This document shows positions 48,601 to 58,183 of a DNA stretch of 64,000 nucleotides, in pieces. The translations under genes and the position numbers were made by a program. The stretch is from Beroe forskalii (lineage: Eukaryota > Ctenophora > Nuda > Beroida > Beroidae). The stretch is taken from contig WFMF01000022.1 of the NCBI GenBank assembly GCA_011033025.1, positions 868,001 to 932,000 on the forward strand. The letters run 5' to 3'. Below the pieces are notes generated by a model that was not told the DNA's origin, made no database searches, and saw nothing but the letters and a program-made list of their open reading frames with translations. Every line of letters starts with the position of its first letter. The first letter of the stretch is position 1.

Positions 48601-51600
48601 GATTACTACATCGTATGACATGCGATAAAGTGCCGTATCTAAATAAGCATCCTTAAGAGATGATCTTGCTCGAAAAATTTTAAACACGATGGTGATATTG
48701 AAAATAAAACCGGTTTGGAGTGTAATGGTACATTCAGTGATATTATCAGACATCACATATCATGCGATATGTGATGACTGATTCGAATCCGATTTATTTT
48801 CCTAGCTCTGATATCAAACGAATTTCATTTCAGCTAGCCTTGGTTCAGTGGAAAGAACACATGCTTACTCCCCTCTCAAATCAGGTTATGATAATGTGTG
48901 CCTAAATAGTAAATGTGTATTGTGCAACGAAAAAGTGCATGAATGTGATGTTTAGACACTAGATAGTAGACATGTATCAGTAATTTTCTATAATAGATAG
49001 TCGGTGTTTCTTGTTGTAGTATGGGTATAATAATTGTGTGCTATTTGATTGATTAAATGAAGCCCGCATAATGATGTAAAAAGTGGGCGATGTTGTCGTG
49101 AATTATTTTTCCCTTGATCCGTAGAGTGATTACCGAATACTCAAGATCGCGTAATTTAATAAATGAAGATACAAGAGTTGGATGATATTCTACCCTGAAA
49201 TCATATTGCAACGAGAATCACTCTCGTGCTGAATGTTTGATACTTTGGGACTAGGCCTGCGTGTAGGCTGTATAACTATTCCAGTTACCGGGTTACACAC
49301 TTACACGTAAACAGTCAGATTGAAAACTCGCACACTGTTTACAATGCGCGCTCTATTGCAGTTTAATTGCGCCATTGCATTATCGCACGTGCACACTGCA
49401 CCAGCAACTTGGTTTGTGTGCATGAGTAGGTGTATGCTTATCTCTGCGCATGTTTATTTTTGCACGCGCGCACAAATTCAACGTGTAAAATTTTGCACGG
49501 ATACACTTTTTTCTTACTATGCACTTAAATACGGACACCCTTAATGCGCCTGCACCTTGTGACACATACATACTTTTGTACGGGCAGCATTTAATTAATA
49601 ATTTGGTTGTGCTATTATACGATCATGCTTGGTAACCTGGAAACTAGTTGTAGGTATTAGTTACGTTCGATTATCACATACTTAATTTATAACTTATTAT
49701 GTATACGTTAGAAATGAAGAAAACTTTTCCTGGTTTTCATAAATTTTCTTTTGAAAAGTTGAGCTTACAATCATATAGGTAGCTAAAAGTTTCAACGCAG
49801 TAGCCATAATAATTTATATACATACATAATTAATATATTGTGGATACGTTGGAAATGAAGAAAACTTTTCCTGGTTTTGAAAAATCAGCGCAGTAGCCAA
49901 ATGAGCCGGGGAAAGATTCCTTCCTGTAGCCGTTGATGCCTATCACCATGATTTTAGTGGTTCACTAGTTTAGGCGGAGTTTAGACAGATATGTGAAATT
50001 GTAAATTTTCTATTCCATGCTTTTTCAATTTCCATGGGGTTAATTTGAGAATAGTAAAACTCACTCCACACAGAGATTTGAAAATACATTGCAACTGAAT
50101 CGCCGAACTGATAATCCGTTTTGTCAAACTGACCGTTTTCTGGTTAAGATGCTATGTTTCCATTGATCTCCTATTCCACGTTTGTTCTAAGTTGTATCTC
50201 TAAAACCTCCATTTATGACCATCAGTGTGTCACGTCGTATGACGTAACGGTTCTGAATCACATGCTCCGTAAAACTCCAAACCTGTTTGTTTGGGACAGA
50301 AAACCAGCATCTACTGCTCAACTAGCAGACATTCACCAAACTGCTGATATTGTGTGCGCGTATCCAATAACCCGCGCGCGCGCCGCACGTACTTAATCAT
50401 ATTCATTATTCAATATTCATTAACTCGCGTCGATCACTGAGCTGCATGTGCGTCAGTTTCGGTAATCATCGTCGTAGTGACCTTCTATCGGGTCAATTTT
50501 GAGCTGCAAATTCCATGGAGCATGCTTTCATAGTGTTCTGGACTGACTCTATCAGCTGTATTGATGTGAACGTTCCCGAAAACTCCGAATCAAGGTCATG
50601 TTTGCAGTTTGGCCTTGATTTGGTTTGTTTCGCCCTTCAACTCGAAGCTGATGCCTTAAACCAACCTTGTACTTTGAAGCTAATCTACCCGAAACCGGGA
50701 AAATCAGCTCCAAGATAAGCGAAACAGTCCAAACCGCTTTTTTGAGTTTATTTGGCGATTTGCTGATTTGCCTCGTTTTGAGGAGGTTTTAGAGAGGGTA
50801 TGAGATGGATTCGGCTTGATTTAGCTTGTTCCTCCTTTTAAATTTACTTCATTATCAAAATGCTTTGTGCCCTTCACTTGTCGGGTCATTTGAACCCAAA
50901 TCATCCAGTTTCTGAAAATAACTGTCTAAAGCAGCCTGTTTCTATATTTTCGACCTTCACATTGGCAACACAATCACATGACTTATCAAATGTATTCTAT
51001 TTTATGTGCTGTTCCATCGCATTGATAATCTCATCGCAGGTTACCAGAGCTATCCTGAAACTTATCGAAAAGGAAAGGAATGGTGAAGTGGTGAACACAG
51101 GTCTCATTAAAACTGCTATAGAGAGCTTCGTTCAGTTGGGTTTGAAGGGCAGTGCCCCCGAACACAGACTCGAGGTCTACTCGAAGAACTTTGCGACGCA
51201 CTTCCTGGCCGAGACGAACAGTTACTACACTGCAGAGAGCATGTTGTTCTTGCAGGAGAACCCGGTCAGTTATCCAAGGTCACATTTTCCTGGTGATAAA
51301 CACATTCTCTTAATTGTGATGGCTTATGTTGTTATGTACATTGTACATAACAACATAAGCCATCACAATTAAGAGATAGAAGAATGTGTACAAGGTACCT
51401 GACTACTATACTAATTCTCATATTCAAACATTCAAGGTACCTGTAACCTGAGTGCAATACTAACTCCCATAAACAAGGTACCTGAGTACCATACTAAATC
51501 AGCATATTCAAGGTACCTGAGTACCGTACTAACGTTTCTTTTCAAGGTACCTGAGTACCATACTAACTCTCATATTCAAGTACCTGAGTACCATACTAAC

Positions 51601-54600
51601 TCTCATATTCAAGTACCTGAGTACCATACTTACGCTCCTATTGAAGGTATCTGAGTACCATAAGACCAGACTAATTCTGATATTCCAGGTACCCGAGAAC
51701 CAAACTAACTCTTATATCCAAGGTACCTGAGTACCTGAAGAAGGCAGAGAAGCGTCTCCAAGAGGAGCAGGAGAGGTGTGCGAAGTACCTGCACGAGAGC
51801 ACCAAGTCAGACTTGGAACACAAGTGTGTGCAGGTCCTGGTGGAGCACCACCTTCACATCTTCTACGCCGAGTTCCAGAATCTGCTAGACAACGACAAGA
51901 ATGAAGGTGCCTTGTCGTGCGTGGTGTAGCGTGGTCTGAAACGCTTGGTCGGTTTGACCGTCTGTGGGTTTGTAGCTCTGGTTTTGTCCGTTTGTGGGTT
52001 TGTCGCACTGGTTTGTCCGTCTGTGGGTTTGTCGCACTGGTTTGCCTGCCTGTATGGTGACTCATTATATTCTTGCTGCGTTGCAGATTTCACTAATCCT
52101 ACCGATAACCCCAGACATTGGTCGCCTGTACGACTTGGTTGTCAGACTTCCTGCCGGCTTGCAGCATCTCAAGCAGCTATTTGAGGATCACGTGCTGAAC
52201 GTGGGACTGAAAGCGGTGCAGAGCTGCCAAGAATCACGTGACAACGTGGTTAGTAGACACCAGACACCTTAATGTCTCTTACCAGGGACACCAGACACCA
52301 TAATGTCTCTTACCAGGGACACCAGGCACCTTAATGTCTCTTACCAGGGACACCAGGCACCTTAATGTCTCTTACCAGGGACACCAGGCACCTTAATGTC
52401 TCTTACCAGGGACACCTGGCATCTTAATGTCTTTTACCAGGGACACCAGGCATCTTAATGTCTTTTATCAATGTCTCTTACCGAGGACACCTGGCACCTT
52501 AATGTCTCTTACCAGGGACACCAGGCACCTTAATGTCTCTTACCAGGGACACCAGGCACCTTAATGTCTCTTACCAGGGACACCTGGCATCTTAATGTCT
52601 CTTACCAGGGACACCAGGTACCTTAATGTCTCTTACCAGGGACACCTGGCACCTTAATGTCTCTTACCAGGGACACCAGGCACCTTAATGTCTTTTATTA
52701 ATGTCTCTTACCAGGGACACCTGGCACCTTAATGTCTCTTACCAGGGAGCCAGGGACACCAGTCACCTTAATGTCTTTTATCAATGTCTCTTACCAGGGA
52801 CACCTGGCACCTTTGGTGAGTGTTCTCTAATGAAACCATGATGTGACTGCCTATGGTACCTGCTCCTTCTCGTGATAACAACCCTTATCATCGCCTCTTT
52901 CTGTGTCACGCTGCAACCACACTCTGTTGTCTCGTAACACCATGAAACCACGTTTTATACCTTCCTGTCCTCTCAAAAGTGACAACCTGAACCAATGCTG
53001 CACTTTTTCGCTCTGTTTTACTGCTATGCCTATAATTAAAATTTATTAAACTCCTCTTACTATGTTGTCCCTGTTACAGGACCCCAAGACGTTCGTTCAA
53101 GCTCTCCTTGACGTGTACCGGAAGTACCAGGACTTGGTTCACAACTACTTCCAGAAGAACCCCATCTTCGTGCAGGCGTTGGACAAGGCCTGCACCGGCT
53201 TCATGAACAAGAACAGCGTGTCGGAGTGGTCCAATAACACCGGCAAGTCACCGGAGTTACTCGCCAAGTACTGCAATCTCCTTCTAAAGAAGAGGTACTT
53301 GGTGGTACAGCCACACGCCAGGGCTATAATCATCGTGTTATTGTGACGAAATCAACGAATTTTGGCGCACTTCAGACACGATTTTCATATTCACGACTTA
53401 TGAAAGCTTTTTAAGTTGATCTTGATCATTGATGACGCCGTTTGATTTCGACCACAACAATAACATACAGCTCCTAGTACACTAACTCATGTATTTCAGT
53501 TCCCGCATTAACCCCGTACACTTACTCATGTATTTCAGTTCCCGCATTAGCCCCGTACACTAACTCATGTATTTCAGTTCCCGCATTAACCACGTACACT
53601 TACTCATGTATTTCAGTTCCCGCATTAGCCCCGTACACTAACTCATGTATTTCAGTTCCCGCATTAACCACGTACACTAACTCTTGTATTTCAGTTCCCG
53701 CATTAACCCCGTACACTAACTCATGTATTTCAGTTCCCGCATTAACCCCGTACACTAACTCATGTTTTTCAGTTCCCGCATTAACCCCGTACACTAACTT
53801 ATGTATTTCAGTTCCCGCATTAACCCCGTACACTAACTCATGTATTTCAGTTCCCACATTAACCCCGTACACTAACTCAAGTATTTCAGTTCCCACATTA
53901 ACCCCGTACACTAACTCTTGTATTTCAGTTCCCGCATTAACCCCGTACACTAACTCATGTATTTCAGTTCCCGCATTAACCCCGTACACTAACTTATGTA
54001 TTTCAGTTCCCGCTTTAACCCCGTACACTAACTCATGTATTTCAGTTCCCGCTTTAACCCCGTACACTAACTCATGTATTTCAGTTCCCGCATTAACCCC
54101 GTACACTAACTCATGTATTTCAGTTCCCGCTTTAACCCCGTACACTAACTCATGTATTTCAGTTCCCACATTAACCCCGTACACTTACTCATGTATTTCA
54201 GTTCCCACATTAACCCCGTACACTAACTCATGTATTTCAGTTCCCGCATTCACCCCGTACACTAACTCTTGTATTTCAGTTCCCGCATTAACCCCGTACA
54301 CTAACTCACGTATTTCAGTTCCCGCATTAACCCCGTACACTAACTCATGTATTTCAGTTCCCACATTAACCCCGTACACTTACTCATGTATTTCAGTTCC
54401 CACATTAACCCCGTACACTAACTCATGTATTTCAGTTCCCGCTTTAACCCCGTACACTAACTCATGTATTTCAGTTCCCGCATTAACCCCGTACACTAAC
54501 TCATGTATTTCAGTTCCCGCATTAACCCTGTACACTAACTCACGTATTTCAGTTCCCGCATTAACCCTGTACACTAACTCTTGTATTTCAGTTCCCGCAT

Positions 54601-56724
54601 TAACCCTGTACACTAACTCTTGTTTTCAGTTCCTGCTTTAACCCCGTACACTAACTCATGTATTTCAGTTCCCGCATTAACCCCGTACACTTACTCATGT
54701 ATTTCAGTTCCCGCATTAGCCCCGTACACTAACTCATGTATTTCAGTTCCCGCATTAACCACGTACACTAACTCTTGTATTTCAGTTCCCGCATTAACCC
54801 CGTACACTAACTCATGTATTTCAGTTCCCGCATTAACCCCGTACACTAACTCATGTTTTTCAGTTCCCGCATTAACCCCGTACACTAACTCATGTATTTC
54901 AGTTCCCGCATTAACCCCGTACACTAACTCATGTTTTTCAGTTCCCGCATTAACCCCGTACACTAACTCATGTTTTTCAGTTCCCGCATTAACCCCGTAC
55001 ACTAACTTATGTATTTCAGTTCCCGCATTAACCCCGTACACTAACTCATGTATTTCAGTTCCCACATTAACCCCGTACACTAACTCAAGTATTTCAGTTC
55101 CCACATTAACCCCGTACACTAACTCTTGTATTTCAGTTCCCGCATTAACCCCGTACACTAACTCATGTATTTCAGTTCCCGCATTAACCCCGTACACTAA
55201 CTTATGTATTTCAGTTCCCGCTTTAACCCCGTACACTAACTCATGTATTTCAGTTCCCGCATTAACCCCGTACACTAACTCATGTATTTCAGTTCCCGCA
55301 TTAACCCCGTACACTAACTCATGTATTTCAGTTCCCGCATTAACCCCGTACACTAACTTATGTATTTCAGTTCCCGCTTTAACCCCGTACACTAACTCAT
55401 GTATTTCAGTTCCCGCTTTAACCCCGTACACTAACTCATGTATTTCAGTTCCCGCATTAACCCCGTACACTAACTCATGTATTTCAGTTCCCGCTTTAAC
55501 CCCGTACACTAACTCATGTATTTCAGTTCCCACATTAACCCCGTACACTTACTCATGTATTTCAGTTCCCGCATTAACCCCGTACACTAACTCATGTATT
55601 TCAGTTCCCACATTAACCCTGTACACTAACTCTTGTATTTCAGTTCCCGCATTCACCCCGTACACTAACTCTTGTATTTCAGTTCCCGCATTAACCCCGT
55701 ACACTAACTCTTGTATTTCAGTTCCCGCATTAACCCTGTACACTAACTCTTGTATTTCAGTTCCCGCATTAACCCTGTACACTAACTCTTGTTTTCAGTT
55801 CCCGCTTTAACCCCGTACACTAACTCATGTATTTCAGTTCCCGCATTAACCCCGTACACTAACTCATGTATTTCAGTTCCCGCATTAACCCCGTACACTA
55901 ACTCATGTATTTCAGTTCCCACATTAACCCCGTACACTTACTCATGTATTTCAGTTCCCGCATTAACCCCGTACACTAACTCATGTATTTCAGTTCCCGC
56001 ATTAACCCCGTACACTAACTCATGTATTTCAGTTCCCGCATTAACCCCGTACACTAACTCATGTATTTCAGTTCCCGTATTAACCCCGTACACTAACTCA
56101 TGTATTTCAGTTCCCGTATTAACCCCGTACACTTACTCATGTATTTCAGTTCCGCATTAACCCCGTACACTAACTCATGTATTTCAGTTCCCGCATTAAC
56201 CCCGAAGAGGAGGAACTGGAGGGAGTTCTCAATAACGTCATGTTGATATTCAAGTACATCACCGAGAAGGATGTTTTCCAGAAGTTTTATAGGAATCTCC
56301 TCGCCAATCGACTTGTCAACGACACCTCTGTGTCGCACGACTTGGAGGGCAGCATGATCTCCAAACTCAAGGTATATACTATATACTATAGATCTCTTGT
56401 CTCTTATTAAGTGACCAAAACTGAAGTTATATGATGGATTTCTTGTCTCTAATGTGATCAAAACTCAAGGTATATCATGGATCACTCGTCTCTAATGTGA
56501 TCAAACTAAAGGTAAATGATGGTTCATTTGTCTCTTAAATGATCAAAACTCAAGGTATACGATTGATCACTTGTCTCTTAAGTGATCGTAATGTAACTTT
56601 CAGCAAGAGTGTGGATTCGAGTACACTAGCAAGCTGCAAAAGATGTATACAGACACGCACACAAGCAGAGACCTCAACGACAGATTCCAAGAGTATTGCT
56701 CCGATAATTCCCCTAGCGACAACA
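36641..56724 (+). CDS. CUL1: Cullin-1, N-terminal 539 residues in eleven exons (3' end outside window)
   Basis: Scaffold of SCF ubiquitin ligases; the N-terminal cullin repeats bind SKP1/F-box adaptors. Exons: 36641-36736, 37096-37252, 37524-37606, 48238-48405, 48834-48884, 51040-51264, 51723-51906, 52115-52248, 53080-53294, 56188-56371, 56604-56724; all phases agree and all introns are GT-AG. Matches to CUL1 run in order: [191 protein letters not shown]. The C-terminal half, which recruits RBX1 and carries the neddylation lysine, is not found before 64000. The start ATG fits the usual short N-terminus. Intron 3 is 10.6 kb and hosts another gene; introns 6, 9, 10 and 11 (and probably 8) hold splice-site-bearing minisatellites. 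Confidence 0.9.
38626..39228. mobile_element. Foldback element with 130-bp inverted repeats, nested
   Basis: Arms start ATATGGATAGCCAAAAACAA and run about 130 bp (through CCGCAGCCACTCCAG, ATATTGATATGATT and CGCAGCCCGTCCGTG) to TGTGCTTTGGTTAC; left and right arms are about 97% identical by eye. The 330-bp loop has no ORF. Confidence 0.8.
39425..40290. repeat. Tandem array, unit about 144 bp, six copies
   Basis: Units contain AATTGGCCAATTAACTAATT, AACCGGTACTTAAATTAAAC, TTTCGGCTTAAGTTAGTGA and GACGCTATCATTTTTACTTT. The CCGGTACTTA landmark recurs every 140-146 bp from about 39438 to 40155. The array is AT-rich and shows no coding signature. Confidence 0.85.
40724..40860. repeat. Cluster of four GC-rich hairpins, three with CCCTTCGGG loops
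   Basis: Hairpin 1 at 40724-40761 (GGCCAGCAGTCCCG stem), hairpin 2 at 40768-40791 (GCCTCGGCCC stem), hairpin 3 at 40789-40813 (GGCATCTGCCC stem), each closing on TTCG, then a T run and a fourth stem (GGGCGCT...AGCGCCC, about 40837-40854). The surroundings are AT-rich. UUCG loops are exceptionally stable in RNA. Confidence 0.7.
41172..41732. mobile_element. Foldback MITE with AAACAAGCCGAA-type subrepeats
   Basis: The ends GCGTTGATACTAAAAGCA (41172) and complement (ends 41732) form inverted repeats of about 34 bp with one mismatch; the whole 560 bp is rich in CGAAACAAGC on the left and GCTTGTTTCG on the right. The 174-codon ORF through it is an artefact. Similar words occur near 50590-50840. 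Confidence 0.75.
42469..43374 (+). CDS. Secreted ricin-B-like beta-trefoil lectin with a C-terminal domain that may be aerolysin-like
   Basis: Intronless, 301 residues. The start at 42469 is chosen because residues 1-16 form a clean signal peptide ([16 protein letters not shown]); the frame is open 55 codons further upstream but that part has no signal or similarity. Residues 17-153 make three trefoil-like repeats with QxW-type endings DQVWTLEP (57-64), DQKFKMVD (99-106) and DQLWRLVP (146-153). Residues 154-301 form a different, strand-rich domain containing [15 protein letters not shown] (243-257); this arrangement recalls lectin-plus-pore-forming proteins, but that is inference and no catalytic motif is seen. 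If so it would be a defence or venom-type protein. It lies in CUL1 intron 3 on the same strand, between repeats. AATAAA motifs follow at about 43543. Confidence 0.65.
   Translation: MLFILLTVLLIGEAASYKFIANNQFLFYNKYHSNSRLSMKDNKSNGIKGNNGGKGRDQVWTLEPSPSPGCYYFASEKYPSWRMADSNQKLVAWNTKLNDQKFKMVDSGNNDGYFYLYNCVHTSDRVANPTRKQSDIIIWSGNKNNDQLWRLVPRFKVNLYTDTITTRDYRNYRFGTVVRVPVNYGLTRASSASIPNMSNYKKAIKNSLREALWQFDVNLLNTMDFTSEMDAALGRSNWKKTGTVEMVVPAGQRCKLMQHRAYIKENFGGTGSITLRSNAKVLCSKTNSYSDDADFIITHTQ
43848..43930. repeat. GGCAAAC hairpin repeat, copy 1
   Basis: Inverted repeat: a G run, AAGGCAAACT, ATGCTTCCA, then GGAGTTTGCC, AAGTTTGCCTTA and a C run. It is the short form of the elements at 44285 and 47270. Confidence 0.7.
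44285..44525. repeat. GGCAAAC hairpin repeat, copy 2
   Basis: Begins with a G run and AAGGCAAACTTTGGCAAACG, then a run of AAGTTTGCC words, and ends near a GAGCTGAATCGATT block. The same parts occur in reverse order and orientation at 47270-47490. Confidence 0.7.
44750..47040. repeat. Minisatellite field, unit about 21 bp (CACTCAGCCTCCACTAGGCTC)
   Basis: Two blocks, about 44750-45700 and 45965-47040, of the 21-bp unit with many variants; the first 300 bp carry both orientations (GGAGGCTAA and CCTCCA). About 265 bp of unrelated sequence separates the blocks. Because the unit is a multiple of three, ORFs appear on both strands and are artefacts. Confidence 0.85.
47270..47490. repeat. GGCAAAC hairpin repeat, copy 3, inverted relative to copy 2
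   Basis: GGGAATCGATTCAGCATCC, then TTTGGCAAACTTTGGCAAAC, ATGCTTCCAC, GGAGTTTGCC, AAGTTTGCC words and CTTACCTCCCCCCC. The AATCGATTCAGC word also appears in the DIRS-like terminal subunits at 33-35.8 kb. Confidence 0.65.
47491..48237. other. End of CUL1 intron 3, nothing recognised
   Basis: Single-copy-looking AT-rich DNA up to the exon 4 acceptor (TATTTCAG). Confidence 0.5.
48885..51039. other. CUL1 intron 5, minor repeats only
   Basis: A 25-bp stretch GAAATGAAGAAAACTTTTCC plus CAGTAGCC is duplicated at about 49711-49805 and 49852-49898. A CG-alternating tract lies at about 50376-50386. No coding exon or TIR element was recognised. Confidence 0.45.
51306..51376. repeat. 71-bp perfect palindrome in CUL1 intron 6
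   Basis: Two 35-bp arms (TCTCTTAATTGTGATGGC...TTATGTACA and exact complement) around a single T at 51341. Weaker pairing extends to ACACATTCT / AGAATGTGT outside. It lies 42 bases after exon 6 and just before the splice-site array. Confidence 0.9.
51391..51722 (+). repeat. Minisatellite carrying the CUL1 exon 7 acceptor (CAAG|GTACCTGAGTACC), about 9 decoy units
   Basis: Units of 33-44 bp begin at about 51391, 51435, 51473, 51510, 51543, 51578, 51612, 51643 and 51685. Each contains AAGGTACCTGAGTACC or a one- to three-base variant, followed by ATACTAACTCTCATATT. The last copy is the real junction: ATCCAAG|GTACCTGAGTACCTG, where the right-hand part is the start of exon 7 (VPEYL). Confidence 0.85.
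51930..52060. repeat. Short tandem repeat in CUL1 intron 7, unit about 28 bp
   Basis: Three to four copies of TCTGTGGGTTTGTCGCACTGG/TTTGTCCG. Confidence 0.75.
52252..52815 (+). repeat. Minisatellite abutting the CUL1 exon 8 donor, unit 31 bp, about 18 copies
   Basis: The unit is GTCTCTTACCAGGGACACC + AGGCACCTTAAT. The array starts within seven bases of the donor (GTG|GTTAGTAGACACCAGACACC), whose intron part aligns with the unit. Each unit also holds CTCTTACCAG|GGACACC, which resembles the true acceptor of exon 9 (CCTGTTACAG|GACCCC). Confidence 0.8.
53478..56187 (+). repeat. Minisatellite carrying the CUL1 exon 10 acceptor, unit 39 bp, about 69 copies
   Basis: The unit is GTACACTAACTCATGTATTTCAG + TTCCCGCATTAACCCC. 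The right part equals the first 16-17 bases of exon 10, and TGTATTTCAG is its acceptor. The array ends exactly at the genuine junction (56187|56188), where CCCCG continues as AAGAGGAGG instead of TACAC. Long + and - strand ORFs (13-residue repeats such as [13 protein letters not shown]) result from a 39-bp, stop-poor unit. Confidence 0.95.
56355..56600 (+). repeat. Minisatellite carrying the CUL1 exon 10 donor, unit about 42-46 bp, 4-5 copies
   Basis: Exon 10 ends CCAAACTCAAG|GTATATAC. Copies at about 56413, 56459, 56503 and 56544 repeat CAAAACTCAAGGTATA or variants, followed by GATCACTTGTCTCTTAAGTG. Together they fill the whole 232-bp intron 10. Confidence 0.8.
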
Positions 56725-57330
56725 GTAAGTTTCCATGACAGCAGTTTGTTGCCATGGCAACAGTAATTAACCCTGACAACAGTTTGTTACTATGACTACA
56801 GTGAGTTACCCTTACAGAAATTTGTTGCCATGACAACAGTGAGTTACCCTGACAACAGTTTGTTGCCATGACTACAGTGAGTTACCCTGACAACAGTTTG
56901 TTGCCATGACAACAGTGAGTTACCCTGACAACAGTTTGTTTCCATGACATCAGTGAGTTACCCTGATAACAGTGAGTTACCATGACAACAGTAAGTTTCC
57001 ATGACAACAGTTTGTTACCATGACAACAGTGAGTTACCCTGATAACAGTTTGTTGCCATGACAACAGTGAGTTTCCATGACAACAGTTTGTTACCATGAC
57101 AACAGTGAGTTACCCTGACAACAGTTTGTTGCCATGACAACAGTGAGTTACCCTGACAACAGTTTGTTTCCATGACATCAGTGAGTTCGCATGACACCAA
57201 TTAGTTACCATGACAACAGTGAATTACGTTTAAAATAGTGAGTTACCCTGCCAACAGTTTGTTACCATGTCATTACAGTGAGTTCGCATGACACCAGTTT
57301 GTTACCATGATAACAGTAAATAACCTTGAC
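56715..57330 (+). repeat. Minisatellite carrying the CUL1 exon 11 donor, unit about 38 bp (two 19-bp halves)
   Basis: Exon 11 ends AGCGACAACA|GTAAGTTTCCATGAC. The array repeats TGACAACAGTGAGTTACCC and TGACAACAGTTTGTTGCCA; every first half keeps ACAACA|GTGAGT, a good donor. The array decays gradually towards about 57650. Confidence 0.85.
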
Positions 57331-57659
57331 AACAGTGAGTTAGCATAATAGGATGACACCTATATGTAGCCATGATTACAGTGAGTTAGCATGACACCAA
57401 TTTGTAACCAGGACAGCAGTTTGTTATCATTTAAATCGAGGCGACAGCGTGGTTCCATGACAACAGTGTGAAAACTTGAGTGTACGACAAATGACGACAG
57501 TGTGTTACCATGGGCACAGCGTGTTGACCGGACAATATGATGTGTGATAATTCATGAGAGCAGTATGTGGACGTACCAAATATAACAAGCCACAAGGATT
57601 TACTTCGACAACAGTGTGTTATCATTTCAATTCTTTACTGCCATGACAACAGTACGCTT

Positions 57660-58183
57660 TCATGAGGGATCGTTCGTATATAACGTATGAATAGATAATC
57701 ATCTTTAAAAGGGCAAAGGAAACCGAAGGGGATCGGCTGCTGTCGGAAAGGTGTAAAAGTGCCAAGCTATAACACATATAACGCTCACTTTTGCGATTTG
57801 TGCATATCTGCCAGATATAGATAGTGTGTATTTTAGTAAATTTATGAGTTATACTGTAAACAGGATTATACAGAATGTAACAAATTCACGGAAAAAGTAA
57901 AACACTAAATCATAGATCCAAAATAAAACTTAGTATATAGAGTACAATACAATGATAAAATACTTATAGGTTCTAACTTCTTATAAATGAAAGCTTGATA
58001 GGTAGAAAGCTTATGATTGATATTATGTATAATATTCTTTGAAAATTATTGGCTTGAAAAAGCATAATATATCAAACTTAATTGTCCATGCTAAAATATA
58101 ATCTGTTTGAGTTTTTGAATAAAAATTTCGGAGAATAAAATCAAGTGACCTCGTAGATTGAAAAATTGAAAAAAGAAGTATTT
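57660..58183. other. No gene seen; 3' flank of the Ly6-like gene
   Basis: AT-rich DNA between the decayed donor array and the stop codon of the - strand gene; probably its 3' UTR and flank. No CUL1 exon is found here. Confidence 0.4.

Noticed and set aside
54620-55810. 396-codon + strand ORF and 285-codon - strand ORF of 13-residue repeats
   Set aside because: Both are read from the 39-bp intronic minisatellite; a unit divisible by three without stops opens frames on both strands.
53478-56187. Regular repeats resembling a CRISPR array
   Set aside because: Units are contiguous with no unique spacers, lie in an intron, and the context is eukaryotic.
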